5,022 nt of DNA from CADAWZ01 sp045114665 (GCA_045114665.1 JBGUKW010000043.1:1-5022), one strand, 5' to 3'. Positions 1 through 4,917 are shown, counted from the stretch's first letter. Notes: generated from the sequence alone by a model not told the origin. Program-made: numbers and translations.

Positions 1-1
1 G

Positions 2-916
2 GTAACGAATATGAATAGTATGTTTTATGGTTGTTCTAACTTAACCACACTAGATGTATCAAAGTGGGATACCTCAACTGTGACGGATTTGGGCTGTATG
101 TTTTCTGGTTGCTCCAACTTAACCACCCTGGATGTAACCGGATTTGATACTTCAAATGTGACGAATATGGATAATATGTTTAGGAGCTGTAATAAATTGA
201 CCACTTTGAATGTAACCGGATTTGATACTTCAAAGGTGACGGATATGGTCTGTATGTTTGTTTACTGTTCTGGTTTAACCACTTTAGATTTATCCGGATT
301 TGATACTTCAAAGGTAACGGATATGGTTCAAATGTTTTATGGTTGTTCTAACTTAACCACCCTGGATGTAACCGGATTTGATACTTCAAAGGTAACGAAT
401 ATGAGCGGTATGTTTTCCGGTTGTTCTAGTTTAACAATTTTGGATGTAACCGGATTTGATACTTCAAAGGTAACGAATATGAATAGTATGTTTTATAATT
501 GTTCTAAATTAACCACTTTAGATTTATCCGGATTTGATACTTCAAAGGTGACGAATATGTATGAGATGTTTTTTGGTTGTTCCAGCTTAACCACCTTAGA
601 TTTATCCGGCTTTGATACCTCAAATGTGATGTATATGTCTCAAATGTTTTATGGTTGTTCTAAATTAACCACTTTAGATTTATCCGGATTTGATACTTCA
701 AATGTGACGGATATGAATAATATGTTTAGGGATTGTTCCAACTTAACCACTTTGGATTTATCCGGATTTGATACTTCAAATGTGACGTATATGGGATATA
801 TGTTTGCAGAATGTTCCAACTTAACCACTATCTATATCAGTGATAAATGGAAGACTGCATCTAATAATGGTGATATGTTCTATCGTTGTGGAACATCCAC
901 CCTCACCCACAAGTAA
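2..916 (+). CDS. BspA-type (DUF285) leucine-rich-repeat surface protein, 5' partial
   Basis: The reading frame is open to the left edge: codons before the ATG at position 11 read V-T-N and continue the repeat pattern. That ATG is therefore an internal methionine, and the true start with any signal peptide lies outside the window. Numbering from it, residues 11-270 are ten uninterrupted 26-residue repeats of the form LTTLDLSGFDTSKVTDM..MF.GCS. Residues 271-301 are a diverged cap (LTTIYISDKW, then MFYRCGTSTL). This is the BspA/DUF285 class of repeat, generally found in secreted or surface proteins of mucosal bacteria and protists and linked to adhesion. No LPXTG-like sorting signal, C-terminal membrane segment or cell-wall-binding repeat follows the cap, so any anchor must be N-terminal. 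A terminator lies 6 bp downstream. The family call is secure; the ligand and function are unknown. Confidence 0.9.
   Translation, partial: VTNMNSMFYGCSNLTTLDVSKWDTSTVTDLGCMFSGCSNLTTLDVTGFDTSNVTNMDNMFRSCNKLTTLNVTGFDTSKVTDMVCMFVYCSGLTTLDLSGFDTSKVTDMVQMFYGCSNLTTLDVTGFDTSKVTNMSGMFSGCSSLTILDVTGFDTSKVTNMNSMFYNCSKLTTLDLSGFDTSKVTNMYEMFFGCSSLTTLDLSGFDTSNVMYMSQMFYGCSKLTTLDLSGFDTSNVTDMNNMFRDCSNLTTLDLSGFDTSNVTYMGYMFAECSNLTTIYISDKWKTASNNGDMFYRCGTSTLTHK
41..820 (+). repeat. Ten tandem 78-bp coding repeats
   Basis: Ten consecutive 78-bp units (26 codons) start at 41, 119, 197 and so on to 820. The most conserved stretch encodes G-F-D-T-S and is nearly identical at DNA level in most copies (gga ttt gat act tca aa). 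Variation concentrates in the two residues after the conserved DM/NM and around the MF..C motif. The low synonymous divergence suggests recent expansion or gene conversion, so unit number may vary between strains. Confidence 0.9.
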
Positions 917-922
917 CAAAAT

Positions 923-959
923 AAAAAAATCGCAAGATACTATTTCTTGCGATTTTTTT
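923..959 (+). terminator. Rho-independent terminator of the leucine-rich-repeat gene
   Basis: A perfect 15-bp stem pairs 923-937 with 945-959 around a 7-nt loop (938-944). The GC-containing core is cgcaaga/tcttgcg, and on the + strand it ends in eight T (953-960). It starts 6 bp after the stop codon. The A-rich left arm gives a U-tract on the other strand too, so it could work in both directions. Confidence 0.9.
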
Positions 960-987
960 TGATTCTGAATAGGGTATTGCATAAAAA
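959..987 (+). promoter_or_regulatory. Weak sigma-A-like promoter candidate in the convergent gap
   Basis: TTGATT (959-964) and TAAAAA (982-987) are 17 bp apart, each matching 4 of 6 consensus bases. If active, it would start a + strand transcript near 994 that runs through the inverted repeats at 1015-1162. AT-rich DNA produces such matches by chance, and the -35 overlaps the U-tract of the preceding terminator, so this is tentative. Confidence 0.2.
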
Positions 988-1014
988 ATCTTTCAGGACT
1001 TCCATTAAAAAAAA

Positions 1015-1115
1015 GAGATATTTCAAAAACCTGCTACTTTCTTTGCGTCAGAAAAATAATGCTGAAATATGAAAAAAGCAGGTTCTATGCAAAAGGGGGC
1101 ATCTAGAAATATCTC
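1015..1115. repeat. Branched inverted-repeat structure (three-way-junction-like)
   Basis: The outer stem pairs gagatatttc (1015-1024) with gaaatatctc (1106-1115), a perfect 10 bp. It can be extended by four A-T pairs across one bulge. Inside are an 8-bp stem, aacctgct (1028-1035) with agcaggtt (1077-1084), and a 4-bp stem, atgc/gcat (1087-1090 with 1099-1102), enclosing a G-rich loop. Read on the - strand, the outer stem is followed by eight T (complement of 1007-1014), so it could end leftward transcription. It could also be a small RNA or a palindromic or MITE-like repeat. I recognise no known riboswitch or RNA family. No convincing gene lies in 917-1411. Confidence 0.5.
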
Positions 1116-1136
1116 CTTTTCAGACTATTTTAATAT

Positions 1137-1162
1137 GGCTCCCCATAAAAAAGCAGGGAGCC
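1137..1162. repeat. GC-rich hairpin, possible + strand terminator
   Basis: ggctccc (1137-1143) pairs perfectly with gggagcc (1156-1162) around a 12-nt loop. Adding ctatt (1125-1129) with aatag (1163-1167) across a 7-nt bulge brings the base within 4 nt of seven T (1172-1178) on the + strand. The gap to the T-run makes it a weak intrinsic terminator at best. The loop side carries an 11-bp direct repeat (1147-1157) of 1072-1082 in the preceding structure. Confidence 0.4.
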
Positions 1163-1165
1163 AAT

Positions 1166-1251
1166 AGAGTGTTTTTTTAGAATTATTTTATGAAAAATAA
1201 TTAAAAACTTCGTAACATTTATTGATATTTTTTAAAAAAGGAAAACACTCT
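1166..1251. repeat. Long-range inverted repeat with a nested hairpin
   Basis: agagtgtttt (1166-1175) is the exact reverse complement of 1242-1251. Inside it, aattatttt (1181-1189) pairs with aaaataatt (1194-1202), a perfect 9-bp stem with a 4-nt loop. The sequence is very AT-rich and no gene is visible. Pairing of 1166-1167 here excludes the extended stem of the 1137-1162 hairpin, so the two could be alternative folds. Confidence 0.4.
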
Positions 1252-1292
1252 TCCATTATTATACATAAAAAACCGAAATAAAAACAGAGAAA

Positions 1293-1367
1293 AAATATAC
1301 AAAAATGAATGAATTTTAAAAGAAGAAATTACCAAAACATAGGTTCTGATAGGTTTTTTGTATATTT
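1293..1367. repeat. 13-bp perfect inverted repeat downstream of the DUF5688 gene
   Basis: aaatatacaaaaa (1293-1305) is exactly complementary to 1355-1367, with 49 nt between. On the - strand the far arm runs into a T-rich stretch, so it could serve as a backup to the terminator at 1375-1403. The rest of 1253-1370 is AT-rich with no coding signal or other structure that I can support. Confidence 0.4.
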
Positions 1368-1374
1368 AGAATGC

Positions 1375-1403
1375 AAAAAGCACCTCATTGAGAGATGCTT
1401 TTT
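1375..1403 (-). terminator. Rho-independent terminator of the DUF5688 gene
   Basis: The stem 1375-1386 with 1392-1403 has a 5-nt loop and is fully paired on the - strand, with one G-U. On the + strand the same position is a C-A mismatch, which indicates leftward function. Five T follow on the - strand. It begins 8 bp after the stop codon at 1412-1414. Confidence 0.75.
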
Positions 1404-1411
1404 TGTTTTTT

Positions 1412-2116
1412 TTACCAAGTAATCTTGCCTGTTTCTCTGTTATACAGATAAGCATGGTCACTAAGTTGTTCTCTTGGCTTAACTTCATTTTCATTGACAT
1501 TTCGTACCATTTCTGAAAATGAAGTATCCAATGTTTCAGCCGGTGTAATAATACATTCATGAATGCTTGATGGTAAAATGACAAGATTGTTCTTGTATTT
1601 TTCCGCAATACTACACAATAATTCCGTATCACATATTGCGGAAGCACCAAATACGCCTGTCTTGTTTGATACTACAATCATATCCGGACCACCGATTGAA
1701 ACAGTCTGTCCAAACTCCACGGCAAGACGTGTAAACATATCATAAGCGTCTTCATTTTCTTTCATGGAAAGGAATGCGCTTGCAAAGATTTCTTCCTCAC
1801 TAACAAAAAACATGTTTGGAGTAACAAAATAGCTTGCCTGTTCATTTGCATCTGCTGAAAGAATAACTCTTACATACATTTCCATATCCAAGAAATCTTT
1901 TTTTAACACATTTGTTGGTTCCTGCCCTTTTCTGCGGATACAAAGCTGTAAATGTTCTTTTGCATATTCCCATGTAAATTTGTTCTTATCGTCCATCTTT
2001 TTTTCCTCCTTATCTTCTTCCTTTGATTTATATTCGGCAAAATACTTTATAATATGCCCGTTTTCAAACTTCTTACTTCCTTTTGCCTGCATAGAAAAAT
2101 TATATTCGTTTGCCAT
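1412..2116 (-). CDS. DUF5688-like protein, N-terminally short
   Basis: A 234-residue protein of unknown function, probably cytoplasmic: no signal peptide or membrane segment is visible. The C-terminal two thirds resemble the DUF5688 family of Lachnospiraceae as I remember it. Landmarks are the MIVVSNKTGVFGASAICD segment, the ILPSSIHE motif and the closing EMVRNVNENEV..REQLSDHAYLYNRE stretch. Family members are often longer (about 300 residues); here the usual N-terminal part is replaced by about 40 charged residues rich in K and E. I chose ATG 2116 because AAGGAGG lies 8 nt upstream; an upstream in-frame ATG at 2146 has no such site. A second in-frame ATG at 1996 has an equally good site and would give a 194-residue form. 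The gene follows the sortase terminator and has its own terminator. No enzymatic motif is visible, and the role is unknown. Confidence 0.8.
   Translation of the reverse strand: MANEYNFSMQAKGSKKFENGHIIKYFAEYKSKEEDKEEKKMDDKNKFTWEYAKEHLQLCIRRKGQEPTNVLKKDFLDMEMYVRVILSADANEQASYFVTPNMFFVSEEEIFASAFLSMKENEDAYDMFTRLAVEFGQTVSIGGPDMIVVSNKTGVFGASAICDTELLCSIAEKYKNNLVILPSSIHECIITPAETLDTSFSEMVRNVNENEVKPREQLSDHAYLYNRETGKITW
1994..2011 (-). promoter_or_regulatory. Internal ribosome-binding site and ATG in the DUF5688 gene
   Basis: AAGGAGG (complement of 2005-2011), 8 nt and an in-frame ATG (1996-1994) repeat the spacing used at the main start. Translation from here would begin M-D-D-K-N-K-F and skip the charged 40-residue leader. 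Codons for D-K-E-E naturally produce AGGAGG-like DNA, so it may be coincidental. Confidence 0.4.
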
Positions 2117-2131
2117 AGTGAATTCCTCCTT
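2114..2131 (-). promoter_or_regulatory. Ribosome-binding site fixing the DUF5688 start
   Basis: AAGGAGG (complement of 2125-2131) lies 8 nt before ATG 2116-2114. It matches the 16S anti-Shine-Dalgarno very well and selects this start over the ATG at 2146. Confidence 0.8.
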
Positions 2132-2156
2132 ATTTAAAAACATCATTAAATATTTA

Positions 2157-2178
2157 CATTTTTAATATGAGTTTTTCG
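2157..2178 (-). promoter_or_regulatory. Shared upstream element, copy B (DUF5688 gene)
   Basis: On the + strand, 2157-2174 reads catttttaatatgagttt. It differs at one of 18 positions from 3469-3486 upstream of the signal-peptidase-like gene, and both continue to a nearby cg. In both places the element lies between a leftward terminator and the start of the next leftward gene. It may be an operator, a common promoter core, or a trace of duplication. Confidence 0.45.
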
Positions 2179-2193
2179 CAAGGCATTTGACAA
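2164..2193 (-). promoter_or_regulatory. Candidate promoter of the DUF5688 gene
   Basis: On the - strand TTGTCA (2193-2188) and CATATT (2169-2164) are 18 bp apart, matching 5 and 4 of 6 consensus bases. Initiation near 2157 would leave about 25 nt before the ribosome-binding site. The -10 lies in the element shared with the region upstream of the signal-peptidase-like gene. Confidence 0.4.
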
Positions 2194-2224
2194 AAAAATC
2201 CTATTCCCAAAAAGAATAGGATTT
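2192..2224 (-). terminator. Rho-independent terminator of the signal-peptidase-like/sortase operon
   Basis: A perfect 11-bp stem pairs 2196-2206 with 2214-2224 around a 7-nt loop. On the - strand it ends in seven T (complement of 2192-2198). It lies about 20 bp after the sortase stop. The + strand has A rather than T after the stem, so it works leftward only. Confidence 0.88.
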
Positions 2225-2243
2225 AAAAAAAATTTACATTTTT

Positions 2244-2954
2244 TCACTGATTGATTACACCCAAAACAACGGTTCTTTCTGTTGTATCCGGATATCGACA
2301 GGTAGAAAAAGCAACTAATTTGTCATTTGGTGAAATATCATCCCCACCCCAAATAACAGCATGTTTTTTTGCAAAATCTAATATTTCCCCATTTTTTGTT
2401 CCGGTTGGAGCAAAAATTATATTTTCGATAGCATTGGCATCTATCACAGTGAATAAAAGAATGTTTAATTTTTTCTTTTCCACTGTAAGAGTTCCATTTT
2501 TGTGTTTTTTAAAATAGCCTTCATCTCGGAATTTATCTAATCCCCCAAACATGGCATTTCCTTCCATATGATGTCCGTATATCAGGGAATAATCATCTGA
2601 AAAATTAGAGGAATTACGATAATCTAAGAATATACTCCCGGAAAGAGAGTAATTTCCATAAGGGTCCGTGTTTAAAAAGTCCGTATTTGTTTTTCCCTGC
2701 ATAACAGGGTAATCAATAGAGGTGTCCTTTAAGGTAAGCCATGCGACCATGTTTCCATGGAATGCTTTTTTTGCATCTTCTTCTTTCCCATACCCAGGTT
2801 TGTATTGTAACAGACTATCATCATTGGCGTGTTGATATACAAGATAACTGTCATATATTGCATAGAATCCTATCAGCATTATCATCAAACAAATAACTAA
2901 CGTAACAAAATCTCTTAATTTATCTAAAAAGGAAATTATTTTTTTAAACAACAT
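2244..2954 (-). CDS. srtB: Class B sortase (cysteine transpeptidase)
   Basis: A 236-residue membrane-anchored transpeptidase. Sortases cleave an LPXTG-like sorting signal of an exported protein and join it to peptidoglycan or to another pilin subunit. A short basic N-terminus precedes a membrane segment at about residues 17-35, so the enzyme faces outward with an uncleaved anchor. The catalytic triad is visible: His128 in IYGHHM, Cys219 in AFSTC and Arg227 in TTERTVV. YPVMQG (82-87), the FLNTDPYG stretch and the length fit class B. The ATG overlaps the stop of the upstream signal-peptidase-like gene (TAATG), with a GGGAGGG-type ribosome-binding site inside that gene, so the two should be translationally coupled. 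No substrate with a sorting motif is encoded in the window. Class B members handle both heme-uptake proteins and pilins, so the target is open. Confidence 0.92.
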   Translation of the reverse strand: MLFKKIISFLDKLRDFVTLVICLMIMLIGFYAIYDSYLVYQHANDDSLLQYKPGYGKEEDAKKAFHGNMVAWLTLKDTSIDYPVMQGKTNTDFLNTDPYGNYSLSGSIFLDYRNSSNFSDDYSLIYGHHMEGNAMFGGLDKFRDEGYFKKHKNGTLTVEKKKLNILLFTVIDANAIENIIFAPTGTKNGEILDFAKKHAVIWGGDDISPNDKLVAFSTCRYPDTTERTVVLGVINQ

Positions 2955-3442
2955 TAAAAGTCCCTCCCTCGGAAGATATAAATCAATTTCCCCTTTATTT
3001 CATTTTTCTTTATAACACCCATTTCCCTGCTGTCATTTTTATCTGAACGAAAATCATTTAGAATGTAGTATTCATCCTTTTTTAAAGAAATCTTCCCTTT
3101 TCCATAAGTTTTGTAAACAATGTCTTCAGCCGGGGCACATCCGTCCACCTCATAGCCACCCTTGTCCAAAAAATGTATTGTCTGTCCGCCTACGGCGACT
3201 ATACGGCCAATGTAATCTTTTCCATCTTTTTCATACAATACAATATCTTTTAATATCGGTGTCCCTATTTTACAATAAACCCCTAAATCACCATCCCTTG
3301 ATGATGGGTACATTGCGTTTCCACTTGTGCGATAAAAAGTGATTACAAATAAAAACAGAGCACATATCATGCCTGCTAACATTACCGTTTTTATCAAAAA
3401 CGAATACAAAAAACGATATTTGCTTGGTTTCAAAACAATCAT
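2954..3442 (-). CDS. Signal peptidase I-like protein lacking the catalytic Ser/Lys dyad
   Basis: A 162-residue S26-family homologue with one membrane segment (about residues 12-36) and an external domain. Box B reads SGNAMYPSSRDGD (40-52), where Ala43 occupies the usual nucleophilic Ser before Met-x-Pro. Box D reads YIGRIVAVGG (77-86), where Gly79 replaces the catalytic Lys. Box E is recognisable as NDFRSDKNDSREMG (129-142). The fold is thus kept but the active site is lost, as I recall for streptococcal SipA, a signal-peptidase-like protein needed for pilus polymerisation beside a sortase. The next gene is a sortase, coupled by TAATG, which supports an accessory or chaperone role. I start at ATG 3442 because AGAAGGG lies 5 nt upstream. 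A longer frame from TTG 3541 would place its N-terminus inside a terminator hairpin and add 33 implausible residues; ATG 3457 has only a poor ribosome-binding site. Confidence 0.85.
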   Translation of the reverse strand: MIVLKPSKYRFLYSFLIKTVMLAGMICALFLFVITFYRTSGNAMYPSSRDGDLGVYCKIGTPILKDIVLYEKDGKDYIGRIVAVGGQTIHFLDKGGYEVDGCAPAEDIVYKTYGKGKISLKKDEYYILNDFRSDKNDSREMGVIKKNEIKGKLIYIFRGRDF

Positions 3443-3454
3443 CACAACCCTTCT
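3440..3454 (-). promoter_or_regulatory. Ribosome-binding site fixing the signal-peptidase-like start
   Basis: AGAAGGG (complement of 3448-3454) lies 5 nt before ATG 3442-3440. The alternative ATG 3457-3455 has only a GAAAGA-like sequence upstream, and TTG 3541 lies in the terminator stem region. Confidence 0.65.
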
Positions 3455-3468
3455 CATATTATTTCTTT

Positions 3469-3488
3469 CATTATTAATATGAGTTTCG
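3469..3488 (-). promoter_or_regulatory. Shared upstream element, copy A (signal-peptidase-like gene)
   Basis: The + strand sequence 3469-3486 (cattattaatatgagttt) matches 2157-2174 at 17 of 18 positions. Further along, both copies have ggca and then caaaaaaatc leading into the terminator arm. A weak promoter reading on the - strand is TTGTTG (3498-3493), 16 bp, TAATAA (3476-3471). The transcript of the signal-peptidase-like/sortase operon must start between the terminator and 3455, so this element lies in its promoter region. Confidence 0.45.
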
Positions 3489-3496
3489 ATGGCAAC

Positions 3497-3536
3497 AAAA
3501 AAATCTATCTTCCGTTTTTTAAGAAGATAGATTTTT
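3497..3536 (-). terminator. Rho-independent terminator after the HipA-like kinase gene
   Basis: A perfect 14-bp stem pairs 3499-3512 with 3523-3536 around a 10-nt loop. On the - strand the stem ends in a seven-T run (complement of 3497-3503). It lies about 54 bp after the kinase stop and separates that operon from the signal-peptidase-like/sortase operon. Confidence 0.85.
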
Positions 3537-3589
3537 GGCAAAGTTTGGAAATTATTTTACGAATGCTTCCATGTATTTATGTGAGGACA

Positions 3590-4603
3590 TCAGCGGTCAA
3601 AAGATTTTTGAGGATTTTCATTACTTCTATTTAATTTTTCATTACTTTTTTTTAATTCATTAAGCAAATCATCCAATCCCATTTTTTCTGTTTTGTTACA
3701 ATTACGATGTATTTGTAGTTCTAAAGATTTGTCTATGATTAATTCCTTTCTGTATTGCAGCATTTTTTTGTAGAAATCTTTCTTTTTATCGCTAAGTAAT
3801 GGAGTGCCATCAATCATTTTGTTTATTTCCTGTAGATGTATTTTTGGAGCAATCCGTTTTAGAGAAGAACAACAGTTTTTGTCAAAATCTGATGACAGCA
3901 AATCAAAATATCCAAATTTTTCAACTTTTTCAATATTATCTGTTCTATTTAAAGCAGCTTTTGGAAAAACATATATTCTTTTTAAAATTTCATCCGGATT
4001 ATTTAAGATGGTCTGAAAACTCTTTTCAGAAAGATTTGGATACAAACTGCTTCCACAATCGTAAACTGGAGCTAACTGAATATTCCCAGTATCCTCATTT
4101 ACAAGGTATCCCCAGTTGCCTCTATGTCTATCAAAATTGCCAATCAATGCATCTACTATAAAAGTGTCCCAATATCTTTGTATGCCCTTTTCTTTGATAG
4201 GACTAAGTCGAGGATTTTGATTGAAGGTTTGATACAGTTGATTATATGTTGGGATTCGACCCAGTTCATTTTTTCTAAAAATATTTTTTGAAAACCACTC
4301 GAATTCTTGTAATCGATATCCTTTAGGAACAAAGTCTTTACAGGCAACAACAGGTTCGCCCTTATAAATGCCTATCATAGTTTCATGGGTGGGCAACCCC
4401 ACCATCTGCATAATGTGACTGCCAATATATTCAGAAAATACGTTATTTGCTTCACTTGTTTGGATATCCATGTTTTTTGTTTTTTCTTCCGGAAATTTAA
4501 GCATATAATTTTCCCCTTGGTATACAATAGACAATTTGGAATCGGAACCGCCATAATCTCGATATCCTAATTTTGCATTTGTAAAATCAACGATTCTTTT
4601 CAC
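3590..4603 (-). CDS. HipA/CtkA-like serine/threonine kinase
   Basis: A 337-residue cytoplasmic protein of the HipA-like kinase fold. A Gly-rich loop (Y-G-G-S-D-S-K, 17-23) is followed by YMLKFPEE (33-40), whose Lys36 is the likely ATP-contacting lysine. NFDRHRGNW (156-164) carries the catalytic Asp158 and Asn163, and APVYDCGSS (178-186) carries the metal-binding Asp182. All key kinase residues seem present, so activity is expected. It is shorter than E. coli HipA (about 440 residues) and lacks the N-terminal subdomain, like Helicobacter CtkA and HipT of three-gene HipBST systems. S20-D-S22 in the Gly-rich loop recalls the autophosphorylated SxS of HipT. The start is GTG, with GGGGAGGG 7 nt upstream inside the end of the preceding gene (17-bp overlap), so translation is coupled. 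The C-terminal 35 residues are low-complexity N/K/E. Substrate unknown; a toxin or signalling role is inferred. Confidence 0.85.
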   Translation of the reverse strand: MKRIVDFTNAKLGYRDYGGSDSKLSIVYQGENYMLKFPEEKTKNMDIQTSEANNVFSEYIGSHIMQMVGLPTHETMIGIYKGEPVVACKDFVPKGYRLQEFEWFSKNIFRKNELGRIPTYNQLYQTFNQNPRLSPIKEKGIQRYWDTFIVDALIGNFDRHRGNWGYLVNEDTGNIQLAPVYDCGSSLYPNLSEKSFQTILNNPDEILKRIYVFPKAALNRTDNIEKVEKFGYFDLLSSDFDKNCCSSLKRIAPKIHLQEINKMIDGTPLLSDKKKDFYKKMLQYRKELIIDKSLELQIHRNCNKTEKMGLDDLLNELKKSNEKLNRSNENPQKSFDR

Positions 4604-4811
4604 AAAAAATCCCTCCCCTGCAATAATAGTCTTTTAACTTTTTCAACTGGTCTTCGGAAAAATCTATTTTATAAGAATTTAAATCGCTTTTTAGGTTGTC
4701 TATGTATACGTCAGGTAACAACCCACCATCATTCAAATAATCCAACATTTCTTGAATATCTTCTTCAATCAACAAAGGTAATTTAAAATCAATATCCAAT
4801 TTCTTAAACAC
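4587..4811 (-). CDS. Small acidic protein coupled to the HipA-like kinase; antitoxin candidate
   Basis: A 74-residue protein of no family I can name with certainty. It appears mostly helical and acidic, with I-E-E-D-I-Q-E-M-L-D-Y-L in the N-terminal half and D-Q-L-K-K-L-K-D-Y-Y near the end. There is no signal peptide, membrane segment or clear helix-turn-helix. It is first in the operon, just after the promoter, and overlaps the kinase gene by 17 bp; the last codons (C-R-G-G-I-F) double as the kinase ribosome-binding site. I prefer GTG 4811, which has AAAGGA 9 nt upstream. ATG 4820 would add three residues but directly abuts the AAAGGA, which is too close for good initiation. By position it corresponds to the antitoxin or regulatory partner in HipA-type systems, but no sequence feature proves this. 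Confidence 0.75.
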   Translation of the reverse strand: MFKKLDIDFKLPLLIEEDIQEMLDYLNDGGLLPDVYIDNLKSDLNSYKIDFSEDQLKKLKDYYCRGGIFCEKNR

Positions 4812-4826
4812 GTTATTCATTCCTTT
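4809..4826 (-). promoter_or_regulatory. Ribosome-binding site suggesting a GTG start for the small protein
   Basis: AAAGGA (complement of 4821-4826) is followed immediately by ATG 4820-4818 and, 9 nt on, by in-frame GTG 4811-4809. The spacing favours GTG; the codon preference favours ATG. Confidence 0.5.
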
Positions 4827-4832
4827 CTTATA

Positions 4833-4842
4833 GCATTAATGC
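4833..4842. promoter_or_regulatory. 10-bp palindrome in the leader of the kinase operon
   Basis: gcattaatgc is a perfect palindrome between the inferred transcription start (near 4852) and the ribosome-binding site. Its place just downstream of the promoter would suit a dimeric repressor and autoregulation, but no DNA-binding gene is visible in the operon. An 8-bp palindrome (tattaata, 4857-4864) overlaps the -10. Confidence 0.3.
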
Positions 4843-4858
4843 AACTTTTACAAGAATA

Positions 4859-4887
4859 TTAATACATTATTTCTTTGAAAAAGTCAA
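4859..4887 (-). promoter_or_regulatory. Promoter of the small-protein/kinase operon
   Basis: On the - strand TTGACT (4887-4882, 5 of 6) and TATTAA (4864-4859, 4 of 6) are separated by 17 bp. Initiation near 4852 would leave about 25 nt to the ribosome-binding site. It lies just outside the mobile-element end and is the only good promoter between that end and the gene. Confidence 0.5.
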
Positions 4888-4917
4888 AAACTTATATTAT
4901 TTTGCGAATATTCTTCT

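Noticed and set aside
41..820. CRISPR array or noncoding tandem repeat
   Set aside because: The 78-bp period is a multiple of three with an unbroken frame and a clear 26-residue protein repeat; there are no spacers.
1015..1115. Known riboswitch or T-box
   Set aside because: No diagnostic conserved segments of families I know (TPP, FMN, lysine, purine, c-di-GMP, T-box) are present, and no + strand gene follows within the window.
1069..1167. A 32-codon + strand frame in the convergent gap (starts M-K-K-A-G-S, ends K-A-G-S-Q)
   Set aside because: It has no ribosome-binding site, no recognisable family, and lies across the inverted-repeat structures. Its internal K-K-A-G-S similarity only reflects the 11-bp direct repeat.
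1366..1650. 94-residue - strand frame overlapping the DUF5688 gene
   Set aside because: It is out of frame inside a gene with clear family motifs and runs through that gene's terminator, so it is a shadow frame.
3443..3541. N-terminal extension of the signal-peptidase-like protein from TTG 3541
   Set aside because: The DNA holds a 14-bp terminator hairpin and the promoter region. The 33 extra residues do not fit the family, and ATG 3442 has a good ribosome-binding site.
4156..4350. 64-residue - strand frame inside the kinase gene
   Set aside because: It has no ribosome-binding site or family resemblance and overlaps the kinase core in another frame.
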